In this document: positions 1 to 9,001 of the stretch, one piece after another
How positions within the stretch are numbered: position 1 is the stretch's first letter
Layout: each line of letters starts with the position of its first letter
IMG/VR virus record: IMGVR_UViG_3300010299_000034
Coordinates: 1 to 31,815 of that record
Source of the DNA: a virus
DNA length: 31,815 nucleotides
Reading direction: 5' to 3' (one strand)
The notes under the pieces: generated by a model
The model's database searches: none
What the model saw: only the letters and a program-made list of their open reading frames with translations
What the model was told of the DNA's origin: nothing
Program-made: the position numbers and the translations under genes

Positions 1-2988
1 GATATTGTACATGCCAAGACGGATATGTCACCTGAGCTTGTAGATATTGTATCAGACTTTTTTAGGCAGTTGGCAGATTTGGCACCGACTATCTTAATAA
101 CAGGTAATCATGACTGTAACTTAAATAATAGTTACCGATTGGACGCCCTTAGTCCTATCGTCTCCAGCCTAAATCATCCGGACTTACACTATCTTAAAGA
201 CAATGGGGTATATAAGATATCCAACGTACACTTTAACGTTATGTCAATCTTCGATTTGCCGGCTGATTACATAAAAGCTTCAGATTTTGAGGGAGAATAT
301 AAGATTGCATTACACCATGGTGCTGTACATAATGCGGCAACTGACACCGGTATGGTACTTAGCAATACTCATGTTACAGTGGATATGTTTGAAGGCCATG
401 ATTTAACATTGCTAGGTGATATTCATAAAATGCAATTTTTGGATGATGCGGAGACTATTGCGTACGCAGGGAGTCTTATTCAGCAGAATCATGGCGAAGC
501 TTTGGAACATGGTATTCTTGTATGGGACTTGAAAACTAGTACAAGCGAGTTTGTAGAAATTCCAAATGACTATGGATATTATACGCTACATGTAGATAAT
601 GGACATATCTTAAATAGGAATTTAAAGTTACCAAAGAAACCTAGACTAAGATTAAAAGTAAAAGATACTGATGCTGCTACAATTAAAACATTGATAGCAG
701 ATTTACGGACGACATATAAAGTCCAGGATATTGCAATACAGAAAGTTAGTGAGCTTACATCGACTGAATCTCATAAGAAAATCGGATTTAGTAATGTTCG
801 TGATGTTGAGTGGCAGAATGATATTATCTCGGAATACTTGACAGTTGAATATGGCTTAGATAAAGATTTATTAGATGCGATACGTCATATTAATCGTACA
901 GTCCATTCTAAGATTCCGGAGAAGATACTTACTCGTAACGTAACTTGGAATCCTCGTAAGTTTGAATTTTCTAACATGTTTAGTTATGGTGAAGGAAATG
1001 TAATCGACTTTACTGACTTTTACGGACTTTACGGATTGTTTGCTCCAAATGCAACTGGAAAATCTACACTGTTAGATTCATTAGCGTTCTGCTGTTTCGA
1101 TCAGTGTAGTCGTACAAAGTATGCGAAGCATGTATTGAATAATAAGAAGACATCTTTCTATTGTAAATTTGAATTTGTATTAGGTAAGTATACATACTTT
1201 ATTGAACGAAGAGGGACAAAGCAGAAAAATGGTCATGTCCCTGTTAAGGTAGATTTTTGGCGTATTGACGAACAGGGTAATACAGAATCACTTAACGGCG
1301 ATCAACGTGATAGTACTAATAAAGTTATACAACAATACTTAGGTACGTATGATGATTTCATTTTAACGGCGTTATCATTACAAAATAACAATACTGGGTT
1401 TATTGATAAATCACAACGTCAACGTAAAGAATTGTTGTCGCAGTTTTTAGATATAGAAATTTTTGAACAGCAATATCAAATCGGAGGCGACGAGAGTAGA
1501 GAGACTGCTGCATTAATTAGAGAATATAAGAGACGAGACTTCAGTACCGATTTGAGTAATGCAAAGGCTGATATAAAAAAATACTCAGATATGTTTAAGC
1601 GTTTAAGCGCTACTAGAGATGAGCATATCAACCTTAAGGATTCGGTTAATGATCTAATGATGCGTGCATCTAGCGAGCTACGTCCTATCAATGAAAATAT
1701 ACAAGACCCGGAGGAGATAACAGAATCATTGAATTCATTAAATGAAAGTATTATAGATACCGAAGCTAAAATTGTTAATGCAGAACAACAGTTACGTGAT
1801 GCTGAACTTTCTCTAGAGTCAAAGCGTGATGAATTATCTAATACTAATTATGATGAGATTGATTTATTGATTGCTGAAAAGTCATCTTTACAAGATCTTC
1901 TCACTGACTTAGGACGAGATCGGTATTCTATTATACATGAAATACAACATGCAGAGAAGATGGTATCGAAATTAGAGGTCCATCAATGGGATGAAGATTG
2001 CGAGTACTGTATGGCGAATCCGTGGTTACACGAAACTAAGACTGCAGCTGACCAATTACCTGATTTAATTGAGCGTAAGAATGGCATATCTAAAGATGTA
2101 GAAACGGCTGAAGCTCGTCTAGATGAAATCAATAATATCGGTCCGTCAGAAATGTTAACTGCAATACACAAGCTTGAAAAGGATGTTTTAAATATAGAAC
2201 GTACTATTTCCGATCGTAAAGGTATATTGGAACGTAAACAATGGGAATTGTCTTCTCAAATAGCTACTCAGTCTGAGTTAATGCAGAAGTTAGAGATGGC
2301 AAAGGCATATGCAGAAGATTTGCAATTTAATAAAGAGAAAGAGGCTGAGATAGAAACCATGCGTTCAGAGATCGATGACTTAGATCATGAAATTCTAGAA
2401 ATATCAGATCAGTTAATGGAGGTATCGGGTAAGCTAAAAATTGCAGAGAAGACAAAAGAAGATGCAGAAGCTAGCATACAGCGACTTAAAGATTTAGAAA
2501 TTCAAAACAAGGGATATGAGTATTATCAAAAAGCTGTGTCTAGAAATGGAGTTCCGTATTATTTGATATCAAAAGCCCTTCCGGAAATTGAAGCAGAGAT
2601 TAATAATATATTACTACAGATTGTAGACTTCTCTATCATACTTAAGACAGACGGCAAAAACATTAATGGGTATATAGTATATGATGAAGAGAATTTCTGG
2701 CCGCTAGAATTGACATCTGGAATGGAGAAATTTATTTCATCGCTAGCAATACGAACTTCCCTTATTAATATTTCAAGCTTGCCTAGACCCAATTTTATAG
2801 CTATTGATGAAGGTTTTGGAGTACTGGATTCAGATAACTTGAATTCTATGTTTATGTTGTTTGAATATATGAAGAATCAATTCGGGTTTATGTTATGTAT
2901 TTCCCATATCGATGCAATGCGTGATATTGTAGATCAATTGATAGAAATCAAGAAAATCAATGGTTATTCTAAAATCGAGTTCACTTGA
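1..2988 (+). CDS. Mre11-Rad50-like nuclease/ATPase fusion (T4 gp47-gp46 type), 5' partial
   Basis: The frame is open from base 1: the codons before the first ATG (base 25) read DIVHAKTD, which fits the GDxxH metallophosphoesterase motif, so the true start lies upstream. Numbering from the ATG at 25, the N-terminal part has GNHD (27-30), an HHG motif and GDIH, as in Mre11/SbcD/gp47 nucleases. From about residue 315 it becomes Rad50/SbcC/gp46-like: Walker A APNATGKST (K346), long coiled coils, a zinc-hook CEYC (659-662), signature-like LTSGMEK (896-902) and Walker B AIDEGFG (D928, E929). In the known family the two activities are separate subunits that process DNA ends in recombination and host DNA breakdown. 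Here they form one polypeptide in the T4 gene order 47-46. The assignment is firm; fusion as the native state is inferred from one uninterrupted frame. Confidence 0.93.
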   Translation, partial: DIVHAKTDMSPELVDIVSDFFRQLADLAPTILITGNHDCNLNNSYRLDALSPIVSSLNHPDLHYLKDNGVYKISNVHFNVMSIFDLPADYIKASDFEGEYKIALHHGAVHNAATDTGMVLSNTHVTVDMFEGHDLTLLGDIHKMQFLDDAETIAYAGSLIQQNHGEALEHGILVWDLKTSTSEFVEIPNDYGYYTLHVDNGHILNRNLKLPKKPRLRLKVKDTDAATIKTLIADLRTTYKVQDIAIQKVSELTSTESHKKIGFSNVRDVEWQNDIISEYLTVEYGLDKDLLDAIRHINRTVHSKIPEKILTRNVTWNPRKFEFSNMFSYGEGNVIDFTDFYGLYGLFAPNATGKSTLLDSLAFCCFDQCSRTKYAKHVLNNKKTSFYCKFEFVLGKYTYFIERRGTKQKNGHVPVKVDFWRIDEQGNTESLNGDQRDSTNKVIQQYLGTYDDFILTALSLQNNNTGFIDKSQRQRKELLSQFLDIEIFEQQYQIGGDESRETAALIREYKRRDFSTDLSNAKADIKKYSDMFKRLSATRDEHINLKDSVNDLMMRASSELRPINENIQDPEEITESLNSLNESIIDTEAKIVNAEQQLRDAELSLESKRDELSNTNYDEIDLLIAEKSSLQDLLTDLGRDRYSIIHEIQHAEKMVSKLEVHQWDEDCEYCMANPWLHETKTAADQLPDLIERKNGISKDVETAEARLDEINNIGPSEMLTAIHKLEKDVLNIERTISDRKGILERKQWELSSQIATQSELMQKLEMAKAYAEDLQFNKEKEAEIETMRSEIDDLDHEILEISDQLMEVSGKLKIAEKTKEDAEASIQRLKDLEIQNKGYEYYQKAVSRNGVPYYLISKALPEIEAEINNILLQIVDFSIILKTDGKNINGYIVYDEENFWPLELTSGMEKFISSLAIRTSLINISSLPRPNFIAIDEGFGVLDSDNLNSMFMLFEYMKNQFGFMLCISHIDAMRDIVDQLIEIKKINGYSKIEFT

Positions 2989-2996
2989 TATTTATT
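2988..2996 (+). promoter_or_regulatory. ATATTTATT element before the 718-residue virion protein
   Basis: This copy overlaps the last base of the preceding stop codon and ends 16 bases before the ATG at 3013. TTAAAAGG follows directly. It is one of 11 gene-boundary copies; see the finding on this motif. Confidence 0.6.
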
Positions 2997-3012
2997 TAAA
3001 AGGTGACAAAGA

Positions 3013-5169
3013 ATGGCCTTGGGCTCATGGAATTTAGGTCAATTACGGAAGCGTGCTAGCTACGTAGGCCTTAAAGATTTTTCATATGAAGTTATTGATA
3101 CTAGTCCATTATCTGATCAGATATTTAGTATACGAGACTTCCCCTCTGTACTTACAGCTGGAAAGAATTTATTTAAGATAAAGGCTAGTACAAATGTACT
3201 CGTTAAGAATTCTACAATCCATATTGAAGTATTAGACTCAAACGGTAATCCATTATATTATGAGCCTATCAAGTATATCGAGGCTGATGGGACTCGAGTT
3301 ATAGCTATATATGTTTATGATGATGTACCGTATGGTATTGCAACTGTTTATGTAGCCGGCCGTGTACATACTAATCCATTTACAGGCCAACAATATACAT
3401 GGTCAAATGATGTAAATTCAGATCAATATTTGAATCTACCAAATGCGCTTTGGTCTCATACACTGACAATTGCTCCGGAGAAACGTAACTCGTCAGAAAT
3501 TATCTATACATCTAAGCCCGAAGTAACATTATCAGAAATACTTCAGCCATATAATCAACCACAAAATATTAATACGGTAGTAACGCAGAGTATCAGTAAT
3601 GCAAAGTATACTATCAAGCCAATTCCATTAATGGAGACTCCTGTTAATACAGGCCAGGCATTTCAAGGGGATACATCATTATCAGGACTACCTACATTTA
3701 GAGGTAGTGTCATTGCACCGAAGCCTCAATCGCTGTCTGCTGCACTATCATATATCAATGCTTCATCTGATAATATATTAGCCGCAACTACGCCTAGATA
3801 TGTTACTGCAGTTAATAAGTCTTTGTTTGAATCGACTAGCCCATTCTTTACTACTTCAATGTCTAGAGGCGATGTTATAACAATTACTAATCCATTAATA
3901 CAAACAATTCGTTCCGGCGCTACATATTCTAGTAGTTTATTAATTCCAGATTCACAAAAATCTACAGAATCATCTTCGAGCTTCGGCACTGCAGTAAATT
4001 CACTGTCAGGTTCGTATAGATTTATAATTGACCGTATCATAAGCGATACTGAAGCAGAAGTCGTGTTATATGACGGATTTAAAAATTCAGCTGATAATTT
4101 AACTGGAGGGTGGTTTCAAGTGACGTTAGATGGAACACCGAAGCAAGTGATTAGGAATATTAGCTTATCAGGTGCGCCTGTGTGTAGTTTTACGGCTCCA
4201 TATGTTATTAGTCAATCTGCTACAACACAATCATTCGCCGAAATTTCAGTATCTAATTTAGAGCCTGCAACCGGTGATGTATACAAGATAAAGACATTTT
4301 ATAAGGCTGCCGGCCAATTCGGAGATTACATTGATGGCGGCGAAACTATACTAGAACGAGATGAGATATTAGAAGATAGTAGTTCGTTCTCATCCACTGC
4401 TGACGCTGGCACATTTTATACACGGATGGGACTATTTAACGGCCTAGCCGATTTTAATACATACTGGACTACAGGCTATGGATTATTAGCATCTCAGCCG
4501 CTAGTATTTACAGAAAGGCTATTAACCCCTGTATATGACAATACTAATATTCTAGGGGGCATACATATGGACCAAGCAGTCGGACAAGGCCTGAGGAATG
4601 AATATGACTGCGGTATTGTACAGCTTTCAGGTTCATATCATCCAGAATTGATTGCAGAAACGGAATATATTCTAACAATGGATGTGTATACAAATAATGC
4701 TATAAAGGCAGGTTTCGCGCAGTTAGATATTTACATAGACACTCCTACAGCTGTACAAGCGTTTGAGTCTCGAGATGCTTTTATAAAAGATACACTAACT
4801 ACATATCAGTCATCAGTAGATGCATCCCCGTTTGCTGACGGCCCGCCATTTGGTACGCGTATAGGTTCAGTACAAGGCCGTCCAGGAGAACGACGTAAAG
4901 TACAATTCAGATTCTTTAACCCGGGAGAATTACAGACAATGAACATGTTCTTTATTCAACGTAAAGGAGAGTGGACATTTGCCGATGTTAGTATAAAGGC
5001 TGTTGATGAATTCGGATTTACACCGAATTTTGCTAAAATTACTACACTGATTGACTCGCAATTTTTAAATACGCCGTTGGCATTTAAGATACTATTTTAT
5101 GATTTCTTAGGCAACGAAGCAAAGACAGAAGCAGAGTTATATCCAGTTATATTCACAGGAGCGACATGA
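3013..5169 (+). CDS. Large beta-rich virion protein, probable fibre or baseplate appendage
   Basis: A 718-residue protein that I do not recognise by name. It is rich in Ser, Thr, Tyr and Asn with alternating hydrophobics, as in beta-sandwich virion proteins. Residues about 45-120 look Ig-like (a segment on ligand and position ending YGIATVYVAG). A later region around 540-680 resembles a carbohydrate-binding-like beta sandwich and is followed by FGFTPNFAKI. There is no signal peptide or membrane segment. Its stop overlaps the start of the next gene (ATGA at 5166-5169), and that gene encodes a fibre-type S74 chaperone domain, which suggests this protein is a fibre or appendage that needs assisted folding. 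The start at 3013 is supported by the upstream AAAAGG and the ATATTTATT element. Confidence 0.75.
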   Translation: MALGSWNLGQLRKRASYVGLKDFSYEVIDTSPLSDQIFSIRDFPSVLTAGKNLFKIKASTNVLVKNSTIHIEVLDSNGNPLYYEPIKYIEADGTRVIAIYVYDDVPYGIATVYVAGRVHTNPFTGQQYTWSNDVNSDQYLNLPNALWSHTLTIAPEKRNSSEIIYTSKPEVTLSEILQPYNQPQNINTVVTQSISNAKYTIKPIPLMETPVNTGQAFQGDTSLSGLPTFRGSVIAPKPQSLSAALSYINASSDNILAATTPRYVTAVNKSLFESTSPFFTTSMSRGDVITITNPLIQTIRSGATYSSSLLIPDSQKSTESSSSFGTAVNSLSGSYRFIIDRIISDTEAEVVLYDGFKNSADNLTGGWFQVTLDGTPKQVIRNISLSGAPVCSFTAPYVISQSATTQSFAEISVSNLEPATGDVYKIKTFYKAAGQFGDYIDGGETILERDEILEDSSSFSSTADAGTFYTRMGLFNGLADFNTYWTTGYGLLASQPLVFTERLLTPVYDNTNILGGIHMDQAVGQGLRNEYDCGIVQLSGSYHPELIAETEYILTMDVYTNNAIKAGFAQLDIYIDTPTAVQAFESRDAFIKDTLTTYQSSVDASPFADGPPFGTRIGSVQGRPGERRKVQFRFFNPGELQTMNMFFIQRKGEWTFADVSIKAVDEFGFTPNFAKITTLIDSQFLNTPLAFKILFYDFLGNEAKTEAELYPVIFTGAT

Positions 5170-5519
5170 GACGTTATTCAGATATACTATTACAGACAGA
5201 CATTGAAACTATAGAAAATGCAGTTGAAACGTTAAGTAGAATTCGAGGCATTTCCTTTAGGTATAAAGATAAAGCAATTGATCTCGGTATTATTCCGGAA
5301 GACCAGCACACTGGTCGTATAGTACATACTGATTCAGTAGGGATAATTGCACAAGAACTAGCCAATATTTTACCAGCCGCGGTAGAAGATAGTCCCGATG
5401 GCTATAAAGTAGCTTACTATGATTTGCTAATCCCGGTATTAGTACAGGCAATACAAGAGCTGAATGAACGACTGAAAGCTCTAGAACCTGATACCCCAGA
5501 CGACGATATTTATTATTGA
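5166..5519 (+). CDS. Free-standing S74 (intramolecular chaperone) domain, catalytic Lys missing
   Basis: 117 residues matching nearly the whole peptidase S74/endosialidase C-terminal chaperone domain: SDILLQTDIE at the N-terminus, then ISFRYKD, GIIAQEL, LPAAVEDSPDGYKV, YYDLLIPVLVQAIQELN and a C-terminal helix. In the known family this domain sits at the C-terminus of fibres and spikes, drives trimerisation, and cuts itself off using a Ser-Lys dyad in an SDxRLK motif. Here Ser5 is present but the Lys position is Gln10, and the domain is its own gene, coupled to the preceding virion protein by an ATGA overlap. It is probably a chaperone acting in trans, or a subunit that stays attached; self-cleavage is unlikely. 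The family call is confident; the partner is inferred from position. Confidence 0.85.
   Translation: MRRYSDILLQTDIETIENAVETLSRIRGISFRYKDKAIDLGIIPEDQHTGRIVHTDSVGIIAQELANILPAAVEDSPDGYKVAYYDLLIPVLVQAIQELNERLKALEPDTPDDDIYY
5506..5514 (+). promoter_or_regulatory. ATATTTATT element inside the end of the S74 gene
   Basis: This copy lies within the last codons of the S74 gene (encoding DIYY-stop) and ends 6 bases before the ATG at 5521. The spacing is the shortest of the set, so it is the least certain of the gene-boundary copies. Confidence 0.45.
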
Positions 5520-5520
5520 T

Positions 5521-7806
5521 ATGAAGAATTTAGGACAAGATATAATAGAAGAATTACTAACAGAATCTAATATTACAGATGTTGTTGTGATATATCCTGG
5601 CAGGTTCCAGCCTATGGGCAGACACCACGCGGCAGTGTATAAGAAATTAGCATCTAAATATGGTAAGACAAATACATATATCGCTACAAGTGATAAAGTA
5701 GCATTACCTAAATCTCCGTTAAACTTCCAAGAGAAGTTACAAGTTATAAAACGGCATGGGATTACAAACGTAGTACAAGTTAAGAACCCATACCAGTCAA
5801 TTGAAATAACATCTCAGTATGACCCGGAAACGACTGCAGTCTTATTTGCTATAGGCAAAAAGGATATGGAAGAGAATCCTAGATTTCGTACAGGAACGAA
5901 GCGGGATGGTAGTCCTTCATATTTTCAAGATTATGAAAAGAATAAACATAATCTTAAATCATATCAATCCCATGGGTATTTGATAGTAGCTCCTCATGTA
6001 GATATTGATATTCCGGGATTCGGTGAGATGTCCGGAACGACATTGCGTAAGGTATTAGCAACTGCCTCTCCAGAAACCTTCGAAGATGTAATGGGATTCT
6101 ATGACGAGTCTATTTATAATATGCTGCGCGATAAGTTTGCTGATTTAAGAACTGAAATGATTGAGACATTTTTAGTAGAATCTAGTACGGTATCGTTTTT
6201 AGGAAAGGCTGTTGTAGATGACGGTCCTAGATACTTTTATGGTAATCAAAAGACATACCAATCAAATTCAACGAAAATGGCAAACCGCTTAGGATTTGAA
6301 GTTATGAGCTACTTGACAGATGACAAGCCGTTAGAGGTACATAATACAGATTATCCAGATGGCCCGCCAATGACGGTATCATTCTTCCCTACAGGTATAA
6401 AAGGAACTGAGTTCTCAGGTACAGATTATTTGAAAGATGCGCGCGGTTCGAAAGCGTATAATGCATGGATGTCATATATCGATAAAGTGGCACAACAAGT
6501 AGGGTTTGAATTTTTAGACTTCTTAGGTGCTGAAGTGTCAATTGATTCTAGTAAATCAGAAGATATGTCTCCTCAGACCATTCGAGAGGTACGATATAGT
6601 ACTGAATGGTGGAAAGAAATGTTAAATGAGGTTATAGTTGAAGCAGCTGCGAATACCCATTTAACTCATTTAGAAGAGCTTATTCTTACTAAAGGAGCCG
6701 AAGGATATAAACAGGCGCGTTCAGTGCTTTTAGAACTTCTTAAGAACTTACGTGGCCATAGTGATACAAAGGTTAATACAACAGTTAAGTGGGATGGCGC
6801 ACCGGCCATATTTTGCGGTGTTAATCCAGATAATGGTAAGTTTTTTGTAGGAACTAAATCAATCTTTAATAAAGAGCCGAAGATAAACTATACGCCAGAA
6901 GATATTGAAATGAACCATGGCCATGCCCCAGGCTTAGCTGATAAGTTAGTTAAAGCATTACAGTATTTACCTAAATTAGGCATTAAGAATATTTTACAAG
7001 GCGACTTTATGTTTGATAAATCGTCATTACAACAACAATCATTAGATGGCGTAACGCATTATACATTCAGACCTAATACAATTACATATGCGGTAGAGGC
7101 AGATTCTGACCTAGGTAAGCGTATTGCAAAAGCTGACTTTGGAATTGTATTCCATACATCATATGATTCATTAACATCGCCGGCACAATTCGGAGCAGAC
7201 GTATCTAATCTTAAGAAGTCGTCAGATGTCTGGTTTGATGATGCATTCTTTAAAGAATCTAGCGGAACGGTATTACTTACTGCTAAAGAAGCTAAACTAG
7301 TAGCATCGAAAATTAAGGCCGCAGATTCAATACGAATTGACTATGAAAATATTCCGGCGCAGTTACTTAATACATATATCAACTCTGAAATCCGTACGGG
7401 CAATTTTCTCGAGAATCCAAAAGCATCATTTCGAGCTTTCAAAGCTTGGTATCAAGTTAAGGTTGATAAGAAAGTTGATAAGTTAAAGTCTGAACGGGGA
7501 AAGGCGAAAGCAATTGCCGCGGGAGAAGAAGCAAAAGCTAACTTTGATGCGCGCCAGGATGATATTATCAAAATTTTCAAATTGACTAAATTATTGGCTG
7601 AAGCAAAGATGGTATTTGTTAATAAGTATAATAACGCAGTATACAGAACAAAGCATTTTAAAGACGATGGTCAGGGCGGATTGGTAGCAACAGCCCCAGA
7701 AGGCTACGTAGCAATTGATAGAATTGGTAATGGAGTAAAGTTAGTTGACCGCTTAGAGTTTAGTAGAGCGAACTTTGCGATGGATAAAGGATTTGCCAAA
7801 AAGTAA
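5521..7806 (+). CDS. Bifunctional-looking nucleotidyltransferase (NMNAT/cytidylyltransferase-like) fused to a ligase-fold domain
   Basis: A 761-residue multidomain protein. Residues about 20-190 have the nucleotidylyltransferase fold signature: YPGRFQPMGRHH (25-36) and SGTTLR (171-176), as in NMN adenylyltransferases and NadR. The first His of the usual HxGH is Gly33; the last is kept (H36). Residues about 215-380 are an unassigned phage-type region. Residues about 385-761 carry nucleotidyltransferase/ligase-superfamily signatures: KWDGAP (candidate nucleophile K423), FVGTKSIFNK, LQGDFMFD, ITYAVEADS with GIVFHTSYD, and near the C-terminus EGYVAIDR with VKLVDR, similar to motifs IV and V. This C-terminal family occurs in marine T4-like phages (I recall DUF6267). 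The N-terminus (MKNLGQDIIEELLTES) could be a cleavable targeting peptide. Domains are seen; substrates are unknown. RNA or DNA end-joining, or NAD metabolism, are possibilities only. Confidence 0.8.
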   Translation: MKNLGQDIIEELLTESNITDVVVIYPGRFQPMGRHHAAVYKKLASKYGKTNTYIATSDKVALPKSPLNFQEKLQVIKRHGITNVVQVKNPYQSIEITSQYDPETTAVLFAIGKKDMEENPRFRTGTKRDGSPSYFQDYEKNKHNLKSYQSHGYLIVAPHVDIDIPGFGEMSGTTLRKVLATASPETFEDVMGFYDESIYNMLRDKFADLRTEMIETFLVESSTVSFLGKAVVDDGPRYFYGNQKTYQSNSTKMANRLGFEVMSYLTDDKPLEVHNTDYPDGPPMTVSFFPTGIKGTEFSGTDYLKDARGSKAYNAWMSYIDKVAQQVGFEFLDFLGAEVSIDSSKSEDMSPQTIREVRYSTEWWKEMLNEVIVEAAANTHLTHLEELILTKGAEGYKQARSVLLELLKNLRGHSDTKVNTTVKWDGAPAIFCGVNPDNGKFFVGTKSIFNKEPKINYTPEDIEMNHGHAPGLADKLVKALQYLPKLGIKNILQGDFMFDKSSLQQQSLDGVTHYTFRPNTITYAVEADSDLGKRIAKADFGIVFHTSYDSLTSPAQFGADVSNLKKSSDVWFDDAFFKESSGTVLLTAKEAKLVASKIKAADSIRIDYENIPAQLLNTYINSEIRTGNFLENPKASFRAFKAWYQVKVDKKVDKLKSERGKAKAIAAGEEAKANFDARQDDIIKIFKLTKLLAEAKMVFVNKYNNAVYRTKHFKDDGQGGLVATAPEGYVAIDRIGNGVKLVDRLEFSRANFAMDKGFAKK

Positions 7807-7812
7807 ATCTAC

Positions 7813-7821
7813 ATATTTATT
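7813..7821 (+). promoter_or_regulatory. ATATTTATT element before the 169-residue protein gene
   Basis: Ends 15 bases before the ATG at 7837, followed by TATAAAGGA, which holds an SD-like AAAGGA. It lies in a 30-base gap and heads the block of tightly coupled genes running to the terminase. Confidence 0.6.
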
Positions 7822-7836
7822 TATAAAGGAACTTCA

Positions 7837-8346
7837 ATGACTGAAAACAAACTTAGAAAATTGGTAAGAGCGCTAGTTAAAGAATCACTAGAAGATCGTA
7901 ATGCACGTAAAAATGTAACAAGGACATTGACGAAAGTTGAAAAGTTACCTTCAGTGAAAATGCTTAAGAAAGCTTTGAGTACTGGATCACCAGTACAACA
8001 GGCTACAGGACTTTATAAAGTAGTAGTTGCGATCTCCGGAGATAATCCGGTAGTAGCTAAGAATTTAGCGCGTATGCTCCAGACAGGAGGTATTGCTGCA
8101 CCGGGAGAATCTGGTCCAGAAAAAGTAGATGAGTCTGGGCTGTCCGATAATTACAAGCCAATAACTAAGCAGCTAGCAAAAGTCGATAACACATCAGCAA
8201 TGAAGCAATTAAAAAAGCAACTAGTAAATAAGCCTGCATCAGCACAGGCAGAGTTTGCATTAGATCTATTAAAAGGATTAGATCTGAAAGATGACGCCAG
8301 ACGCCGTCTTAAAATGATGTTAAATATTTCAGAAGTGAAACATTAA
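7837..8346 (+). CDS. Hypothetical basic helical protein
   Basis: A 169-residue protein I do not recognise. It is Lys-rich and predicted mostly helical, with no membrane segment or catalytic motif. It opens with an amphipathic stretch, LRKLVRALVKESLE, similar to the start of the gene at 31718. Two related segments, VEKLPSVKMLKKAL (about 32-45) and VDNTSAMKQLKKQL (about 112-125), suggest an internal duplication. It follows an ATATTTATT element and an AAAGGA ribosome-binding site, which support the start. It could be a small virion or internal head protein; this is only a guess from the N-terminus and position. Confidence 0.7.
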   Translation: MTENKLRKLVRALVKESLEDRNARKNVTRTLTKVEKLPSVKMLKKALSTGSPVQQATGLYKVVVAISGDNPVVAKNLARMLQTGGIAAPGESGPEKVDESGLSDNYKPITKQLAKVDNTSAMKQLKKQLVNKPASAQAEFALDLLKGLDLKDDARRRLKMMLNISEVKH

Positions 8347-8353
8347 ATACTTA

Positions 8354-9001
8354 ATGAGTAATAAGTTACAAAATATAAAAGCTCTCAAGCAATTGTTAGC
8401 TGGTGAGCATAAGACTCAGACAAGAAAAACATTTAGTTTTGGTTCTGGCGAAGATTCTAAAATTGTAGAAGAACGATTTGAAGACGGTACGCCTAAAGTA
8501 TGGATTGAAACTGATACAAATGGTAATAGGTTTCGAATAACTCAGAATGAAGGTTACAGGACAAAACGTCCAGTGAACTCGACATTAGATATAGTTAAGG
8601 AAACGCTTTCAGTGCCGGACAGCTGTCCGTCATGTGGAAAGAAAATGCGCGACCATGAACAGCGCTTAAATTTCAAATTCTACTTCATGCGTGGAAAGTG
8701 TTTCGAATGTGTATTAGTTGAAGAACGTAAGATAAAGGCAGAAGGACCGGAAGCGTGGGAACGTTATGAGAAACAGATTATGTTAGATAACGCTGAAGCA
8801 TGGTTTAAAGATACTGATAAGGAATTTGAAGTTCTAAAGGCATCTACAATTGAAACACTTTGGGCGAATGCTGAAGGAGATTCAAAAGAGGCTGATATTT
8901 CTGCATTTATAGAAAAAATGGAAAATGATTACGTTAAGCTAAAAGATGATATACGTAAGGATTTGAATATAGATGCAACAGGACAAGGACATAAAGAATA
9001 A
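8354..9001 (+). CDS. Zinc-ribbon protein of unknown function
   Basis: A 215-residue protein with two CxxC pairs, C91-P-S-C94 and C116-F-E-C119, separated by 21 residues, which fits a four-cysteine zinc ribbon. The N-terminal 80 residues contain a beta-rich stretch (KVWIETDTNGNRFRITQNEG). The C-terminal 90 are charged and helical. No enzymatic motif is visible. It begins 7 bases after the preceding stop, and its 3' end overlaps the start of the holin-like gene by 29 bases. Similar zinc-ribbon proteins occur in marine T4-like phages without an assigned role. A nucleic-acid-binding or assembly role is possible but not shown. Confidence 0.75.
   Translation: MSNKLQNIKALKQLLAGEHKTQTRKTFSFGSGEDSKIVEERFEDGTPKVWIETDTNGNRFRITQNEGYRTKRPVNSTLDIVKETLSVPDSCPSCGKKMRDHEQRLNFKFYFMRGKCFECVLVEERKIKAEGPEAWERYEKQIMLDNAEAWFKDTDKEFEVLKASTIETLWANAEGDSKEADISAFIEKMENDYVKLKDDIRKDLNIDATGQGHKE

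Noticed and set aside
5150-5170. Programmed frameshift joining the 718-residue protein to the S74 domain
   Set aside because: No slippery heptamer is present at the junction, and the ATGA overlap already explains coupled translation of two proteins.
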